Shown here: positions 26,494 to 36,088 of the stretch, one piece after another
Position numbering within the stretch: position 1 is the first letter of the stretch
How the letters are laid out: every line of letters begins with the position of its first letter
Assembly (NCBI RefSeq): GCF_030733685.1
Contig: NZ_JASHIM010000013.1
Coordinates: 49,377-113,376 of the forward strand
DNA from: Roseovarius sp. MMSF_3281
Lineage (GTDB): Bacteria > Pseudomonadota > Alphaproteobacteria > Rhodobacterales > Rhodobacteraceae
Length of the DNA stretch: 64,000 nt
Direction: 5' to 3'
Translations under genes and position numbers: made by a program
Notes under the pieces: generated by a model
The model's input: only the letters and a program-made list of their open reading frames with translations
Told to the model about the DNA's origin: nothing
Databases searched by the model: none

Positions 26494-28506
26494 TCAGAAT
26501 TTCATTTCAAGACCGACATAGGCCGTCCGGCCGCGGCCCTTGGTTCCGGCAGAAAGCCAAGGCGTGTAATCCTCGTCGAACACGTTTGCGACTTTCGCGG
26601 TCAGCTTCGCACCCTCCGAAATGTCATAGACGGCGAATAGATCGAACAGGTGGTAATCGCTGTCCGTCTGTGTCGGCGTCTGTTGGTACAGGCCGGTATA
26701 AAGACCGCCTGAGACATAGTTGTACTGCCCACCAAGGGTCAGCTTGTCGTTAAGGAACCGGGTCGCAATCCGAAGTGAGCCTGTCTGATCCGGCAGATAC
26801 TGCCCTGCACCCAGACCCGGTGTTTGCGACGGCATGTCGGAATCGTTGATCGTGTAGCTCAGCCCGATATCGTAACGCGGTGTGCTGTAGTCGAGTTCAA
26901 GCTCGTAACCACTGGTTTCGGCTGTGCCCGGCTGGTTGACGAAAGCGATACCGGTCTGGCCCCATGCATTGGTGAAGTTCCCCGCAAGCGAAGAGGCGGT
27001 CACGTAATCCTCGACATCCATGTGGTAGTAATTGACCCGCCCGGTCAGCCTGTCTCCGGTCATGAAAAGATTGTGACGCTGGATATTGAAGCCCAGTTCA
27101 TAACCTCTTGAGGTTTCCGGCTCCAGAAGCGGGTTGGCGATCATGCCCATACCGCCGCCCGGATGGGTACCCCCGAGCATGGTTTCCTGCAGGGTCGGCA
27201 TGCGGCTGCTTTGTGACAGGGTCGCGTAGGGCTGTAGCCAATCGTTGACCCAATAGGCCACGGTCAGCTTCGGGTCGATCGATGTGTAGTCCACATCAAT
27301 CGCGCCTTGGGATGCATTGCCTTCAAGCGAATAGTGATTGGCGCGCAGGCCGAACGTCACCTCCCAGTTGCCGTTGACAAAGACGTTTTCAGAGAAGGCC
27401 GAGAACCGCTTTGCCGTCCCGTTGGTCGGGTTCACACCGCCGCCGCCGCCGCCCAGGTCGTCCTGGGAGTAATCGAGACCGTTCACCGAGGTGACGTTCC
27501 AGGCGCCCAGTTGGAAATCGGAAATGTTCGTCAGGTTCCCGCCAAGTGTTTCGGTCACCATATTCCGCCCGACAAAAGAGCCTGTCCCGGCAACATAGCG
27601 AATATCCGTTTCATTGTAGTAGAGGTTGAAATCGAGGTTCACGAGGTTGTTGCCCGGGTTAAAGCTGTACCCGAATGTAAAGGTGTCCTGCTCGATATTC
27701 TGTTTGTAGCTGGTCGCGAAGAAATCCGCTTCGTACCGCTTGGCCGAGAAGGTGACGCGCTGCGTATCCGTCAGGTTGTACCCCAGCTTGAGCAAACCCG
27801 AACGGGTATCTTTCCACGTATTCGCGGCGGTCGCACCGGTACCGTCCTCGTAGTTACTGGCATCCTGGCCACTGAACGCCAGGACCATGTCGAAAGTCTC
27901 ATCGCGGTACGCCCCGGCAAGCATCCCGGCGCCATCGTCACCGTTGTCGCCATAGCTAAGACGCGTCATACCACCGAAATTCCGGCCATCCAGAAGCACG
28001 TCCTCGGCATTCAACGTACGAAAATTGACCGCACCGGCAAGCCCGCTGCCCCCGGCGGTCACGACTGCACCGCGGGAAATATCAATGCTCGACAGAAGGT
28101 TGGGGTCGATATAGGCAGCACTCTGTGCCGCATGACCCGTCGTGCGGTAGTTCTGCGGCACCCCGTCGACCATCATCGCGACCCGGCCGGACCCTTCGAA
28201 ACCACGGATATTGACGGCGAGCGCCGGATTGCCGGGGTCCTCCTGCGTAAACACCGAGGTTTCCGAACGCAGCGTGTTGTCGAGCGATGTGTTGATACCG
28301 GTATCGTGCAGCTCTTCCGAGTCGATCTCGGTGGTGTTCTCACCAGCATAGACCGGTGTGCCATCGGCTGTATAGCCGACGATCACTTGTCCAAGGTCGA
28401 CATGCCCCTCAACCTGCATGTCCTCCTGCGCAAGCACCATTCCACCAAGCACCGAAAGCCCCAGCGCGATCGCGGTTGTATTGGCCAGTCGCATCCTGTT
28501 TGTCAT
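26494..28506 (-). CDS. TonB-dependent haem/haemoprotein receptor family protein
   Basis: A 670-aa outer membrane receptor. ATG 28506 follows GAAGGGA and gives a leader ending near MVLAQED. The plug includes LDNTLRSETSVFTQED, LAVNIRGFEGSGRVAMMVDGVPQNY and ISRGAVVTAGGSGLAGAVNFRTL. In the barrel, SRMPTLQETMLGG followed by ANPLLEPETSRGYELGFN resembles the FRAP/NPNL region of haem and haemoglobin receptors. It ends in AYVGLEMKF with terminal phenylalanine. No haem ABC importer, HmuS or TonB genes are adjacent, so it is an orphan here. Haem as ligand is likely but not proven. Confidence 0.9.
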   Translation of the reverse strand: MTNRMRLANTTAIALGLSVLGGMVLAQEDMQVEGHVDLGQVIVGYTADGTPVYAGENTTEIDSEELHDTGINTSLDNTLRSETSVFTQEDPGNPALAVNIRGFEGSGRVAMMVDGVPQNYRTTGHAAQSAAYIDPNLLSSIDISRGAVVTAGGSGLAGAVNFRTLNAEDVLLDGRNFGGMTRLSYGDNGDDGAGMLAGAYRDETFDMVLAFSGQDASNYEDGTGATAANTWKDTRSGLLKLGYNLTDTQRVTFSAKRYEADFFATSYKQNIEQDTFTFGYSFNPGNNLVNLDFNLYYNETDIRYVAGTGSFVGRNMVTETLGGNLTNISDFQLGAWNVTSVNGLDYSQDDLGGGGGGVNPTNGTAKRFSAFSENVFVNGNWEVTFGLRANHYSLEGNASQGAIDVDYTSIDPKLTVAYWVNDWLQPYATLSQSSRMPTLQETMLGGTHPGGGMGMIANPLLEPETSRGYELGFNIQRHNLFMTGDRLTGRVNYYHMDVEDYVTASSLAGNFTNAWGQTGIAFVNQPGTAETSGYELELDYSTPRYDIGLSYTINDSDMPSQTPGLGAGQYLPDQTGSLRIATRFLNDKLTLGGQYNYVSGGLYTGLYQQTPTQTDSDYHLFDLFAVYDISEGAKLTAKVANVFDEDYTPWLSAGTKGRGRTAYVGLEMKF

Positions 28507-28679
28507 CTGATCTGTCCCTTCATCCCTTAAGCTGTCCCATTCACGAAACCGGCTGTACCGCACACCACGAAAGGGTGGCGGGCGGCGATTGGCGGGATCG
28601 GTTCATGGGAAATGGCTAGCGCCGGCATTCAAGGGCCTGATAGACGGCCAGAAATCCGATAGCTTGCTGTATGATGCCC

Positions 28680-28708
28680 CTATTGCTCGGGCATCTTCTA
28701 ATTGTCAA
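28680..28708 (-). promoter_or_regulatory. Possible promoter of the haem-type receptor gene
   Basis: On the minus strand TTGACA (28708-28703) is followed after 17 bases by CAATAG (28685-28680), an acceptable sigma-70 pair. It lies about 175 bases upstream of the receptor start. The leader in between (28507-28679) carries no gene I can support. Confidence 0.35.
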
Positions 28709-28784
28709 GTAAAACACTCGGATATTAGGGTGCCGCCGGGCAACATGCAAAATCAGGTGCAAAAATACAAAACCGCCGCCCGAT

Positions 28785-28900
28785 TAAAGCGTTTCGCGAA
28801 AAACCTGAATCACAGATTTTCGCGAAACGCAGTGCTCCGCTCAATCGTTGCACGCGTTCCGCTTTTCGCTGATGCATCAGGTTAAAGGCGGAACGCTTTA
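28785..28900 (-). repeat. 116-bp double-hairpin intergenic repeat, copy 2 (inverted)
   Basis: Starts TAAAGCGTTTCGCGAAAAA and ends AAAGGCGGAACGCTTTA. It is the near-exact reverse complement of copy 3 at 58724-58839, with only a few differences. Hairpin B (GCGTTTCGCGAAAA with TTTTCGCGAAACGC) comes first, then a linker with GTTGCACGCG, then hairpin A. It lies between the haem-type receptor promoter region and the 3' end of ahcY. Confidence 0.93.
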
Positions 28901-28980
28901 GGCGGCGGTTCCGGGGTGTTCAGGCTCAGCGGACCCAGATCGGCAAGACAGCCGCAACCGCCCCGCCAATTGCAATCACC

Positions 28981-30369
28981 TCAATACCGGTAGTGTTCCG
29001 GCTTGTAGGGGCCTTCGGGTTTGACCCCGATATAAGCCGCCTGTTCTGGGTCAAGCGGGGTCAATTTCACGCCGATCCGGTCAAGGTGCAGCCGGGCCAC
29101 CTTTTCATCCAGATGCTTGGGCAGGATATAAACCTCGTTCTTGTACTGCTCACCACGCTGCCACAGCTCGATCTGCGCCAGAACCTGGTTGGTAAAGCTG
29201 GCCGACATCACGAAGGACGGGTGGCCGGTGGCGTTACCAAGGTTCAAAAGGCGCCCTTCGGACAGCAGAATGATCCGGTTGCCCGAGGGCAGTTCGATCA
29301 TGTCCACCTGTTCCTTGATGTTGGTCCACTTGTGGTTCTTAAGGCTGGCCACCTGAATTTCATTGTCGAAGTGGCCGATATTGCCGACGATGGCCATGTC
29401 CTTCATCTCGCGCATATGCTCGATGCGGATCACGTCCTTGTTGCCGGTGGTGGTGATGAAGATATCCGCCGAGGATACCACATCTTCCAGCAAGACCACC
29501 TCGAACCCGTCCATCGCGGCCTGCAGGGCGCAGATCGGGTCAACCTCGGTCACCTTCACGCGGGCACCGGCCCCGCGCAGAGAAGCGGCGCTGCCTTTGC
29601 CCACATCGCCATAGCCCATGACCACGGCAACCTTGCCGGCCATCATGGTATCGGTGGCGCGGCGGATGCCATCGACAAGGCTTTCCTTGCAGCCGTACTT
29701 GTTGTCGAACTTCGACTTGGTCACAGAGTCGTTCACGTTGATCGCCGGGAACGGCAGTTGCCCGTCACGCACCAGTTGATACAGGCGGTTGACCCCTGTA
29801 GTGGTTTCCTCGGACACACCCTTGATCTGATCACGCACCTTGGTGAACCAGCCGGGGCTTTCTTTCATCCGCTTGGCGATCTGCGCCTTGATCACTTCCT
29901 CTTCCTCGGAAGACGGCACGGGGATGATATCCTCGCCTGCCTCGGCGCGCGCGCCCAGCAGGATGTAAAGCGTGGCATCCCCACCATCGTCGAGGATCAT
30001 GTTGGGGCCATCGTCAAACAGGAAGGATCGATCAAGGTAATCCCAATGCTCCTCCAGCGTCTGCCCCTTGATCGCGAAAACCGGTGTACCGCCCGCGGCG
30101 ATGGCGGCCGCAGCGTGGTCCTGCGTGGAAAAGATGTTGCACGAGGCCCAGCGCACATCGGCACCCAGCGCGACAAGCGTTTCGATCAACACGGCGGTCT
30201 GGATCGTCATGTGCAGGCTGCCCACGATCCGCGCGCCTTTCAGGGGCTGCTCGGCCCCGTATTCTTCCCGCAGGGCCATCAGGCCGGGCATCTCGGTTTC
30301 GGCGATATCCAGTTCCTTGCGTCCATAATCCGCGAGGCTGATGTCTTTGACGATATAGTCTTTTGCCAT
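28981..30369 (-). CDS. ahcY: Adenosylhomocysteinase (S-adenosyl-L-homocysteine hydrolase)
   Basis: A 462-aa NAD-dependent enzyme that splits S-adenosylhomocysteine into adenosine and homocysteine, keeping the methylation cycle running. ATG 30369 has AAGGAG upstream and gives [20 protein letters not shown]. Motifs include [45 protein letters not shown], the NAD-binding [20 protein letters not shown] and the C-terminal YKPEHYRY. It diverges from an HD-domain hydrolase gene with only 107 bases between start codons. I looked for an SAH riboswitch in that gap but cannot make a convincing fold. Confidence 0.98.
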   Translation of the reverse strand: MAKDYIVKDISLADYGRKELDIAETEMPGLMALREEYGAEQPLKGARIVGSLHMTIQTAVLIETLVALGADVRWASCNIFSTQDHAAAAIAAGGTPVFAIKGQTLEEHWDYLDRSFLFDDGPNMILDDGGDATLYILLGARAEAGEDIIPVPSSEEEEVIKAQIAKRMKESPGWFTKVRDQIKGVSEETTTGVNRLYQLVRDGQLPFPAINVNDSVTKSKFDNKYGCKESLVDGIRRATDTMMAGKVAVVMGYGDVGKGSAASLRGAGARVKVTEVDPICALQAAMDGFEVVLLEDVVSSADIFITTTGNKDVIRIEHMREMKDMAIVGNIGHFDNEIQVASLKNHKWTNIKEQVDMIELPSGNRIILLSEGRLLNLGNATGHPSFVMSASFTNQVLAQIELWQRGEQYKNEVYILPKHLDEKVARLHLDRIGVKLTPLDPEQAAYIGVKPEGPYKPEHYRY

Positions 30370-30476
30370 CCGGGTGGCTCCTTGCAATCTGTAAACTTGC
30401 CGTGCAGATAGCACCGGTCAGTCCCTTCGGCAACGCCAGAGCCACCCAACCGGCAAGCCGCGACAATGAGGCCACG

Positions 30477-31070
30477 ATGAAACAACCCCGTGCATGGCAA
30501 AAGATGCTGTCAGGGCGGCGGCTTGACCTGCTGGACCCGACCCCGGTGGATATCGAGATCGGGGACATCGCCCATGGGCTAAGCTTCGTGGCGCGCTGGA
30601 ACGGTCAAACCCTGGGCGACTATGCCTATTCCGTGGCCGAGCATTCGCTTTTGGTGGAGGGCCTGTTCACCCGCTTGAACCCGAAGGCCGATGCGAAATG
30701 GAAGCTGGCCGCGCTTTTGCACGATGCCCCCGAATACGTGATCGGCGACATGATCAGCCCGGTAAAAGCCGCCGTTGGCCCGGATTATGACGAGTTGGAC
30801 AAGCGCCTGACCGCGGCGATTCATATCCGCTTTGGCCTGCCTGCGGTGATCCCGGCGCAGATCAAGAAACAGATCAAGAAGGCCGACAAGATCAGCGCAT
30901 GGATGGAGGCCACGCAGATTGCCGGGTTTTCCACCGATGAAGCCGACAAATTCTTTGGCCGCCCTGCGGCCGACGTGATCGATGGTTTGCAAATCGTCCT
31001 GCGCCCACCACTCGATACCCGCCGCGACTACGTGGCCCGGCACAATGCCCTGCTCGAGGAAATCGGATGA
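30477..31070 (+). CDS. HD-domain phosphohydrolase (YfbR-like nucleotidase family)
   Basis: A 197-aa HD-superfamily hydrolase. The metal ligands are visible: H in VAEHSLLVEG, HD in LAALLHDAPEYVIGD and a late aspartate in KKADKISAW. Such proteins are 5'-deoxynucleotidases or nucleotide phosphohydrolases. ATG 30477 follows GAGG; the frame is open further upstream but that part crosses the ahcY promoter. Its stop overlaps the GNAT gene (ATGA), so the two are co-translated. Confidence 0.88.
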   Translation: MKQPRAWQKMLSGRRLDLLDPTPVDIEIGDIAHGLSFVARWNGQTLGDYAYSVAEHSLLVEGLFTRLNPKADAKWKLAALLHDAPEYVIGDMISPVKAAVGPDYDELDKRLTAAIHIRFGLPAVIPAQIKKQIKKADKISAWMEATQIAGFSTDEADKFFGRPAADVIDGLQIVLRPPLDTRRDYVARHNALLEEIG

Positions 31071-31552
31071 TCCATATTCGGCAAGCCGGGGCCATGGATG
31101 CCCGCCAGATGGCCGAGTTGCTCAATGCCATCATCCGCAAAGGTGGCACCACCGCCCTTACCCACGAGGTGACGCGCGAGGCAATTGCCAAGCGGATCGA
31201 ACAAGCCCCGGCCAACGCCCTCTGGCACTTGGCCGAGGATGAGGCCGGACATCTTCTTGGCTTTCAATACGCAAATCCGCACCCCGATCTGCCGCCCGAG
31301 GCCTGCGATATCGCGACCTTCGTAAAACTGGGTACGACCGGCCTCGGTATCGGCTCAAAACTCTTCGAGACAACCAAGGCGGCCGCCCGTGCGCTGGGCT
31401 ATCGCTGGATCAACGCCACGATCCGCGCCGACAATGCCGGGGGGCTGGCCTATTACCAAAGCCGCGGCTTCGAGGATTACGCCCGCCAGCCCAACCAAGC
31501 CCTTGCCGACGGGCAGGTCGTGGACAAAATCAGCAAACGCTTCGATCTTTGA
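31067..31552 (+). CDS. GNAT-family N-acetyltransferase
   Basis: A 161-aa acetyltransferase. The acetyl-CoA site is the segment VKLGTTGLGIGSKLFETTKAAA, followed by the usual strand and helix ATIRADNAGGLAYYQSRGFEDY. The opening IRQAGAMDARQMAELLNAII is the standard first strand and helix. Substrate unknown. It is translationally coupled to the HD hydrolase and followed by a probable terminator. Confidence 0.9.
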   Translation: MIHIRQAGAMDARQMAELLNAIIRKGGTTALTHEVTREAIAKRIEQAPANALWHLAEDEAGHLLGFQYANPHPDLPPEACDIATFVKLGTTGLGIGSKLFETTKAAARALGYRWINATIRADNAGGLAYYQSRGFEDYARQPNQALADGQVVDKISKRFDL

Positions 31553-31577
31553 CGCGATCCCTTTTCATCTTTCCCAA

Positions 31578-31606
31578 AATACTCCCGCCCCAGGGGTATT
31601 CTTCTT
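31578..31606 (+). terminator. Probable terminator after the GNAT gene
   Basis: AATACTCC (31578-31585) pairs with GGGGTATT (31593-31600), with one G-T wobble and a seven-base loop, followed by CTTCTT. It lies 26 bases beyond the stop. Confidence 0.6.
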
Positions 31607-32215
31607 GTGACATAGGTTCACGCTGGATGTCACCAGAATTAATATTCATTAAATATCAATGACTTAATGCCTCATCACGTCCTCGAATGAGCCGGGCAGT
31701 GTTACGCCAGAACGTAGATAATACTGAGGTCAATTTCATGGCAAAATCCAATGCATTCACAGTCGCCCAATTCAAATCTCTGCCTGCGGGCAAACACTGT
31801 CAAAGAGTTTCCTCGCCGCCCATGACCAGAGCAACACGATTTTTAGACCCCGCCGCTATCGCCTTTCCGCCATCTCATACCGTGACACTAGATCCGATGC
31901 CGTTAATGTCTGGCACTGCTATGCTCCAAAATGACTGTGTGATCAAAGCCAGGCGGGACTTTTGCGCTCAGTGCGAAATAAGTTGGCGATCCCCCTTAGA
32001 CTATTAAAACACAGCATGCGATCGGGTGAGACAGTCTAGTGCTGTTCGCCAACAACATGCGGGGGCCTGTCCCTTGGCGGTAATGTGCTGGCGGTGTCTC
32101 TTGATCAGAACCACGATCCGGTCAATATTTACAAGCCTTGGTGTGCGTCCCGAAGGGGTCACTCCGGGTAGTTCATCCCATTATACTTAAGCGTGGGAAG
32201 TTCCGGACTGTGTTA
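31607..32215. other. Gene-poor, partly AT-rich gap with probable integration debris
   Basis: About 600 bases between the GNAT gene and the isoaspartyl peptidase. It carries a likely integrase fragment (31738-31800). Several weak open frames up to about 105 codons show no recognisable fold. I see no RNA gene. The base composition is lower in GC than the flanking backbone, especially at 31640-31680. Confidence 0.5.
31738..31800 (+). pseudogene. Possible fragment of a tyrosine integrase (N-terminal arm-binding segment)
   Basis: The frame from ATG 31738 reads MAKSNAFTVAQFKSLPAGKH and then loses family character. This resembles the first residues of DUF4102-type integrases, in which the AGKHxDGxGL motif normally follows. 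The rest of the gene is missing. If right, it marks the edge of an acquired segment that begins with the peptide-uptake module. Confidence 0.4.
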
Positions 32216-33136
32216 TCAGAAGATAAACGTCTCAGCTTTTGCCTGCGAACTTACAACGCCGCGATACATCCCCGGGGAGTTGAATGGCATCGTGACATTG
32301 CCATCCCGATCAATAGCAACCAACCCACCTGAACCGTCGTTAGGCGCGAGAACTGTATGCACGATATGATCCGCAGCCTGCTGGAGTGTTTCGTGCGCAT
32401 ACCTCATGCGTGCGGCAATTTCGGCAGCTGCGTTCCAGCGAATAAATACTTCTCCATGGCCGGTGCAAGAAACCGCACATGTATCGTTATCCGCAAAAGT
32501 ACCTGCTCCAATCACGGGCGTGTCGCCCACCCGGCCGGGTGCTTTGGCGGTCATGCCTCCGGTTGATGTTGCCGCTGCCAACGTACCGCGGACATCGCGC
32601 GCCACCGCGCCCACCGTGCCATGGCGGCGGGCCGGGTCGTCAGGCTCCTTCCCTTCGGCGCGCAACTTAAGCGTCTCTTGCAGTGCATCCCACCGCGTTT
32701 GGGTAAAGAAATAGTGCTTGTCTTCCAACGCCAACCCTTCGGCCCGGGCAATATCCAGCGCGTTCGGACCAATCAGCATGACGTGCTCAGTCCGCTGCAT
32801 TATTGCGCGCGCAAGCTGAACCGGGTTGCGCGGACCGCAAACTCCGGCGACAGCACCAGCCTTGCGCGTTTGGCCTTCCATTACAGCGGCGTCCATCTCC
32901 TGCTCACCATTAGAAGTGAAAACCGCACCCCGCCCTGCGTTGAACAGCGGGTCGTCCTCAAGCACGGATACCGAGGCGACCACTGCGTCAAGCGCCAAAC
33001 CGCCGTCACGCAACACCTCTTCTCCTGCCATCAGCGCCCGGGCGAGGCCAGCATGAAATGCGGCTTCGCGCTCGGGCGTCATGAGGGATTTAAGAATCGT
33101 CCCAGCCCCACCATGGATCGCAAGAGAATAGGTCAT
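32216..33136 (-). CDS. Isoaspartyl peptidase/L-asparaginase (plant-type, Ntn hydrolase)
   Basis: A 306-aa N-terminal nucleophile hydrolase that cleaves isoaspartyl dipeptides and asparagine. ATG 33136 follows GAAGGA and gives MTYSLAIHGGAG, the family opening. The autoprocessing site is RRHGTVGAVARD, where the threonine after HG becomes the new N-terminus of the beta subunit. STGGMTAKAPGRVGDTPVIGAG follows as expected. It is the last gene of the ABC peptide importer operon, mirroring the iaaA-gsiABCD neighbourhood of enteric bacteria. It is probably expressed with the importer to break down what is imported. Confidence 0.94.
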   Translation of the reverse strand: MTYSLAIHGGAGTILKSLMTPEREAAFHAGLARALMAGEEVLRDGGLALDAVVASVSVLEDDPLFNAGRGAVFTSNGEQEMDAAVMEGQTRKAGAVAGVCGPRNPVQLARAIMQRTEHVMLIGPNALDIARAEGLALEDKHYFFTQTRWDALQETLKLRAEGKEPDDPARRHGTVGAVARDVRGTLAAATSTGGMTAKAPGRVGDTPVIGAGTFADNDTCAVSCTGHGEVFIRWNAAAEIAARMRYAHETLQQAADHIVHTVLAPNDGSGGLVAIDRDGNVTMPFNSPGMYRGVVSSQAKAETFIF

Positions 33137-33149
33137 AGTCTGTCCTTCA

Positions 33150-34196
33150 TTAGGCGGAAATAACCGATTGTTTATCCTGGAAGTGCCGTTGATATGTCTC
33201 CCGGAAACCCGGCAGGCGCGTTCCGTCGTATCCCTGTTGAGGTGTACTGTGCCACAACGCCCCAAGAATCGCGGCTTCGACTGTCTCGACACCGGCTTTG
33301 AAAAAGCTGTTCATGCGGCTTTCGCAGAGCCGCTGGATCGGATGCAGTTCCTGCGAGCCGCGCTCGATCCGGTTGGCGGTCGAAAAAGCCAGCGCAATAT
33401 CACCACTCTGATGGCCAAGGTAGCTGCCAAGTCTGCCAAGCGCCGCCGCACTACGCCGCGCCAGACGTGTGAGCTGGCGTGCCTCCATCGGAGCATCGGT
33501 CGCCAATAGTATGATGATTGATCCGGTGTCGGGTTCCGCAATGGCCTCCGGCGCAGTGATGCGGTTGCCCAAAACGCGCAAGCTACCCGCTTCGCCAAAA
33601 TTAGACAAAACCAACGCACCTAGCATGTAATCCCCTGTATCAAGCGGTACATGGCGCGAAGCGCTACCAATACCCCCGGCGAATCCAAAGGTCTTCATCC
33701 CGCTGCCAGCACCGACCGCACCCTGCTGGAAGGCATCACCTGCCGCAGAGATGGCGCTTTCCGCATCGGCCTCGGACACGGCGAGTTGCTGGATGTCGTT
33801 TACCTTGCCGTCATTGCATTCCAGTACCAGAGGGTTCACCGTCGCCTGCCCTCGCCCGATCCCGGGATTCTGGCCAATCGCCTGCCGGATTAAAGCGTTC
33901 GCGCAGGAGCCCACGCCAAAGGTGTTGGTTAACAGAATGGGGGTCTCGATCTCACCAAGCTCTTCGACCTGCACCAATCCTGATGATTTTCCGAAACCAT
34001 TTAGAACGGCGCACCCAGCCGGCACCGGATTTCGATAAAGGTCGTCACCATGCGGCAAGATAGCGGTGACGCCGGTGCAACGCCCATCGCCCCGCAAATT
34101 TTGATGCCCTACGCGTACTCCTGTCACATCGCAAATGTCGTTACCGGGACCGGCACGGAAATCCCCGGCCTCCAGCAAGGTCTTGAATTCAGTCAT
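33150..34196 (-). CDS. P1-family peptidase (DmpA-like L-aminopeptidase/D-esterase)
   Basis: A 348-aa self-processing peptidase of the DmpA/BapA family. The opening GNDICDVTGVRVGHQNL is characteristic. The processing site is read as GAVGAGSGMKTFGFAGGIGS, with the serine as catalytic nucleophile where many members have threonine or serine. Members release N-terminal amino acids, including D- and beta-amino acids, from small peptides. It lies six bases after dppC-like and 13 bases before the isoaspartyl peptidase, clearly in one operon. No signal peptide is visible, so it acts in the cytoplasm. Confidence 0.92.
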   Translation of the reverse strand: MTEFKTLLEAGDFRAGPGNDICDVTGVRVGHQNLRGDGRCTGVTAILPHGDDLYRNPVPAGCAVLNGFGKSSGLVQVEELGEIETPILLTNTFGVGSCANALIRQAIGQNPGIGRGQATVNPLVLECNDGKVNDIQQLAVSEADAESAISAAGDAFQQGAVGAGSGMKTFGFAGGIGSASRHVPLDTGDYMLGALVLSNFGEAGSLRVLGNRITAPEAIAEPDTGSIIILLATDAPMEARQLTRLARRSAAALGRLGSYLGHQSGDIALAFSTANRIERGSQELHPIQRLCESRMNSFFKAGVETVEAAILGALWHSTPQQGYDGTRLPGFRETYQRHFQDKQSVISA

Positions 34197-34202
34197 GTCG
34201 TC

Positions 34203-35102
34203 TCAGCTTTCGTCCAATTTGGGGTCCAGCGCATCGCGCAGTCCGTCACCTAGGATATTGAAGGCAAGCACGGTCAGAAAAATGGCTAAGCCCGGAAAGA
34301 AAGTCAGATGCCATTCACCCGCCATCATGTACTCGCGGCCTGTGGCAAGCATGGCCCCCCATTCCGCGACCGAAGGCTCAACGCCTAGACCGATAAAAGA
34401 TAAGCTGGTTGCAGTCAGGATCGAGGTGCCGATCCGCATCGTGAAATAGACAATCACCACGCCAAGAGCGCCAGGCAGGATATGTCGGAACATGATGACG
34501 AAATCCGAAGCACCCGCGGCACGGGTGGCTTCGACATAGGTTGCTTCTTTGAGTGAAAGGGTGCCTGATCGGACGATACGCGCGAAGGCAGGTACACTGA
34601 AAACCGCAACAGCAATGATGACGTTCACGAGCCCCGCCCCCAGAATGGCCACGATGCCGATTGCCAACAGAATACCCGGAAAAGCAAAAAGCACATCGGC
34701 AACCCGCATGATGACAGAATCCAGCCAACCACCGTAATAGCCGCCGAAAAGCCCCGCCAGAATGCCTAGTACAGCACCGATGGTGACCGATACAAAACCG
34801 ATATACATGGACAACTTTGCACCATTAAGGATGCGTGCAAAGATGTCTCGACCGAACTCGTCGGTTCCCGCCCAGTGTTGCAGCGAGGGTTCGGACAGGG
34901 TGTTCATGTAATCGAAGTCATCTGGGCCATAAGGCAGCAACCACGGGGCCAGCAACGCCGCCACCAGCATCAACGCAAGAAATACGGCTGCGACCAGTGC
35001 GGCACGACGGCGGACAAACCGTCGGCGAAACTCGCTAAACGGGGAGCGCGCGGTTTCTTCGATGCGCGCCGCCGTGGGATCGTTGTCAATCGTATGGGCC
35101 AT
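34203..35102 (-). CDS. Peptide/glutathione ABC transporter permease (DppC/GsiD type)
   Basis: A 299-aa inner membrane permease. After an N-terminal cytoplasmic stretch (FSEFRRRFVRRRAALVAAVF) it has six hydrophobic segments. The family signature GTDEFGRDIFARILNGAKLSMYIGF and the EAA loop region YVEATRAAGASDFVIMFRHILPG are present. ATG 35102 lies nine bases after the dppB-like stop. It should pair with the 35112-36032 permease. Confidence 0.95.
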   Translation of the reverse strand: MAHTIDNDPTAARIEETARSPFSEFRRRFVRRRAALVAAVFLALMLVAALLAPWLLPYGPDDFDYMNTLSEPSLQHWAGTDEFGRDIFARILNGAKLSMYIGFVSVTIGAVLGILAGLFGGYYGGWLDSVIMRVADVLFAFPGILLAIGIVAILGAGLVNVIIAVAVFSVPAFARIVRSGTLSLKEATYVEATRAAGASDFVIMFRHILPGALGVVIVYFTMRIGTSILTATSLSFIGLGVEPSVAEWGAMLATGREYMMAGEWHLTFFPGLAIFLTVLAFNILGDGLRDALDPKLDES

Positions 35103-35111
35103 GGTCAGAGC

Positions 35112-36032
35112 CTATTTGTAGCGGATCGCGGGGTTGATGAATGCATAAAGCAAATCAACCACCAGATTGATGAGAAGGAATTGCAGCGAAAACAGCATTA
35201 TTTCGGCCTGCACGACTGCGTAGTCACGAAAGTTGATGGCATCCAGAAGTAGCGAACCCAACCCCGGCCACCGGAATACCTTTTCCACGACGATCGAGCC
35301 GCCCAACAGGAAACCGAATTGTAGACCCACCATTGTTACCACAGGGATCAGCGCGTTGCGCAATGCGTGCTTCCAGATCACCACGCGTTCGCGTAAGCCT
35401 TTGGCGCGGGCTGTGCGGATGAAATCTTCACGCGCCACGTCTATGACCGCAGATCGGGTAAATCGCGCCATTACGGCGGCCACCCCGGTGCCCAGCGTCA
35501 AAGAAGGTAGGATCAGGTCGGAAGGGCTGTCGAAGCCGCTGGTGCCAAGCCAGCCGAGATTGACCGAAAAGAACTGCATTAACAGCAATCCCAACCAAAA
35601 GTTCGGCATGGAAATGCCCGACACGGCAAGAAACATGCCTGCGTGATCGCCTGCGCTACCCCGGCGCACGGCCGAAATCACACCCGCGACCAACCCGAAC
35701 AATACCGACCAGGCCAATGCACAGATTGACAGCCAGAACGTGGGCATGAAGGCGCGACCGATCATTTGCGCCACCGGTTCACCCGTGCGCAACGATGTAC
35801 CCAAGTCGAGCGTCAAAAGGCTGCGCAAGAAGTCAAAATACTGCAAAATCAGCGGACGGTCGAGGTTCAGCGCCCTGCGGATGGCTTCCACCTCTTCTTG
35901 CGTTGCTGTCTCACCGGCCAAAAGCCGAGCAGGATCACCCGGTAGCAGATGTATGAACAGGAACACGAAGACCGAAATAAGCAGCAATACCGGGACCAGT
36001 GCAGCCACGCGGCGCAGAGAATAATTCAACAT
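35112..36032 (-). CDS. Peptide/glutathione ABC transporter permease (DppB/GsiC type)
   Basis: A 306-aa permease with six membrane segments, opening [20 protein letters not shown]. Signatures [29 protein letters not shown] and the EAA region [29 protein letters not shown] are complete. It follows the binding-protein gene by 56 bases and is followed closely by dppC-like. Confidence 0.95.
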   Translation of the reverse strand: MLNYSLRRVAALVPVLLLISVFVFLFIHLLPGDPARLLAGETATQEEVEAIRRALNLDRPLILQYFDFLRSLLTLDLGTSLRTGEPVAQMIGRAFMPTFWLSICALAWSVLFGLVAGVISAVRRGSAGDHAGMFLAVSGISMPNFWLGLLLMQFFSVNLGWLGTSGFDSPSDLILPSLTLGTGVAAVMARFTRSAVIDVAREDFIRTARAKGLRERVVIWKHALRNALIPVVTMVGLQFGFLLGGSIVVEKVFRWPGLGSLLLDAINFRDYAVVQAEIMLFSLQFLLINLVVDLLYAFINPAIRYK

Positions 36033-36088
36033 CGGCTCTCATCCTTTGGCGACCCGGCGCAAACACGCCGGGTCAGGGTTCATCTGAC

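Noticed and set aside
28927..28980. A tiny hydrophobic reading frame just after ahcY on the minus strand
   Set aside because: Only about 17 codons from a possible GTG, with no ribosome binding site I trust.
30370..30476. Possible SAH riboswitch upstream of ahcY
   Set aside because: The gap is only 107 bases and I could not build the expected pseudoknot by eye.
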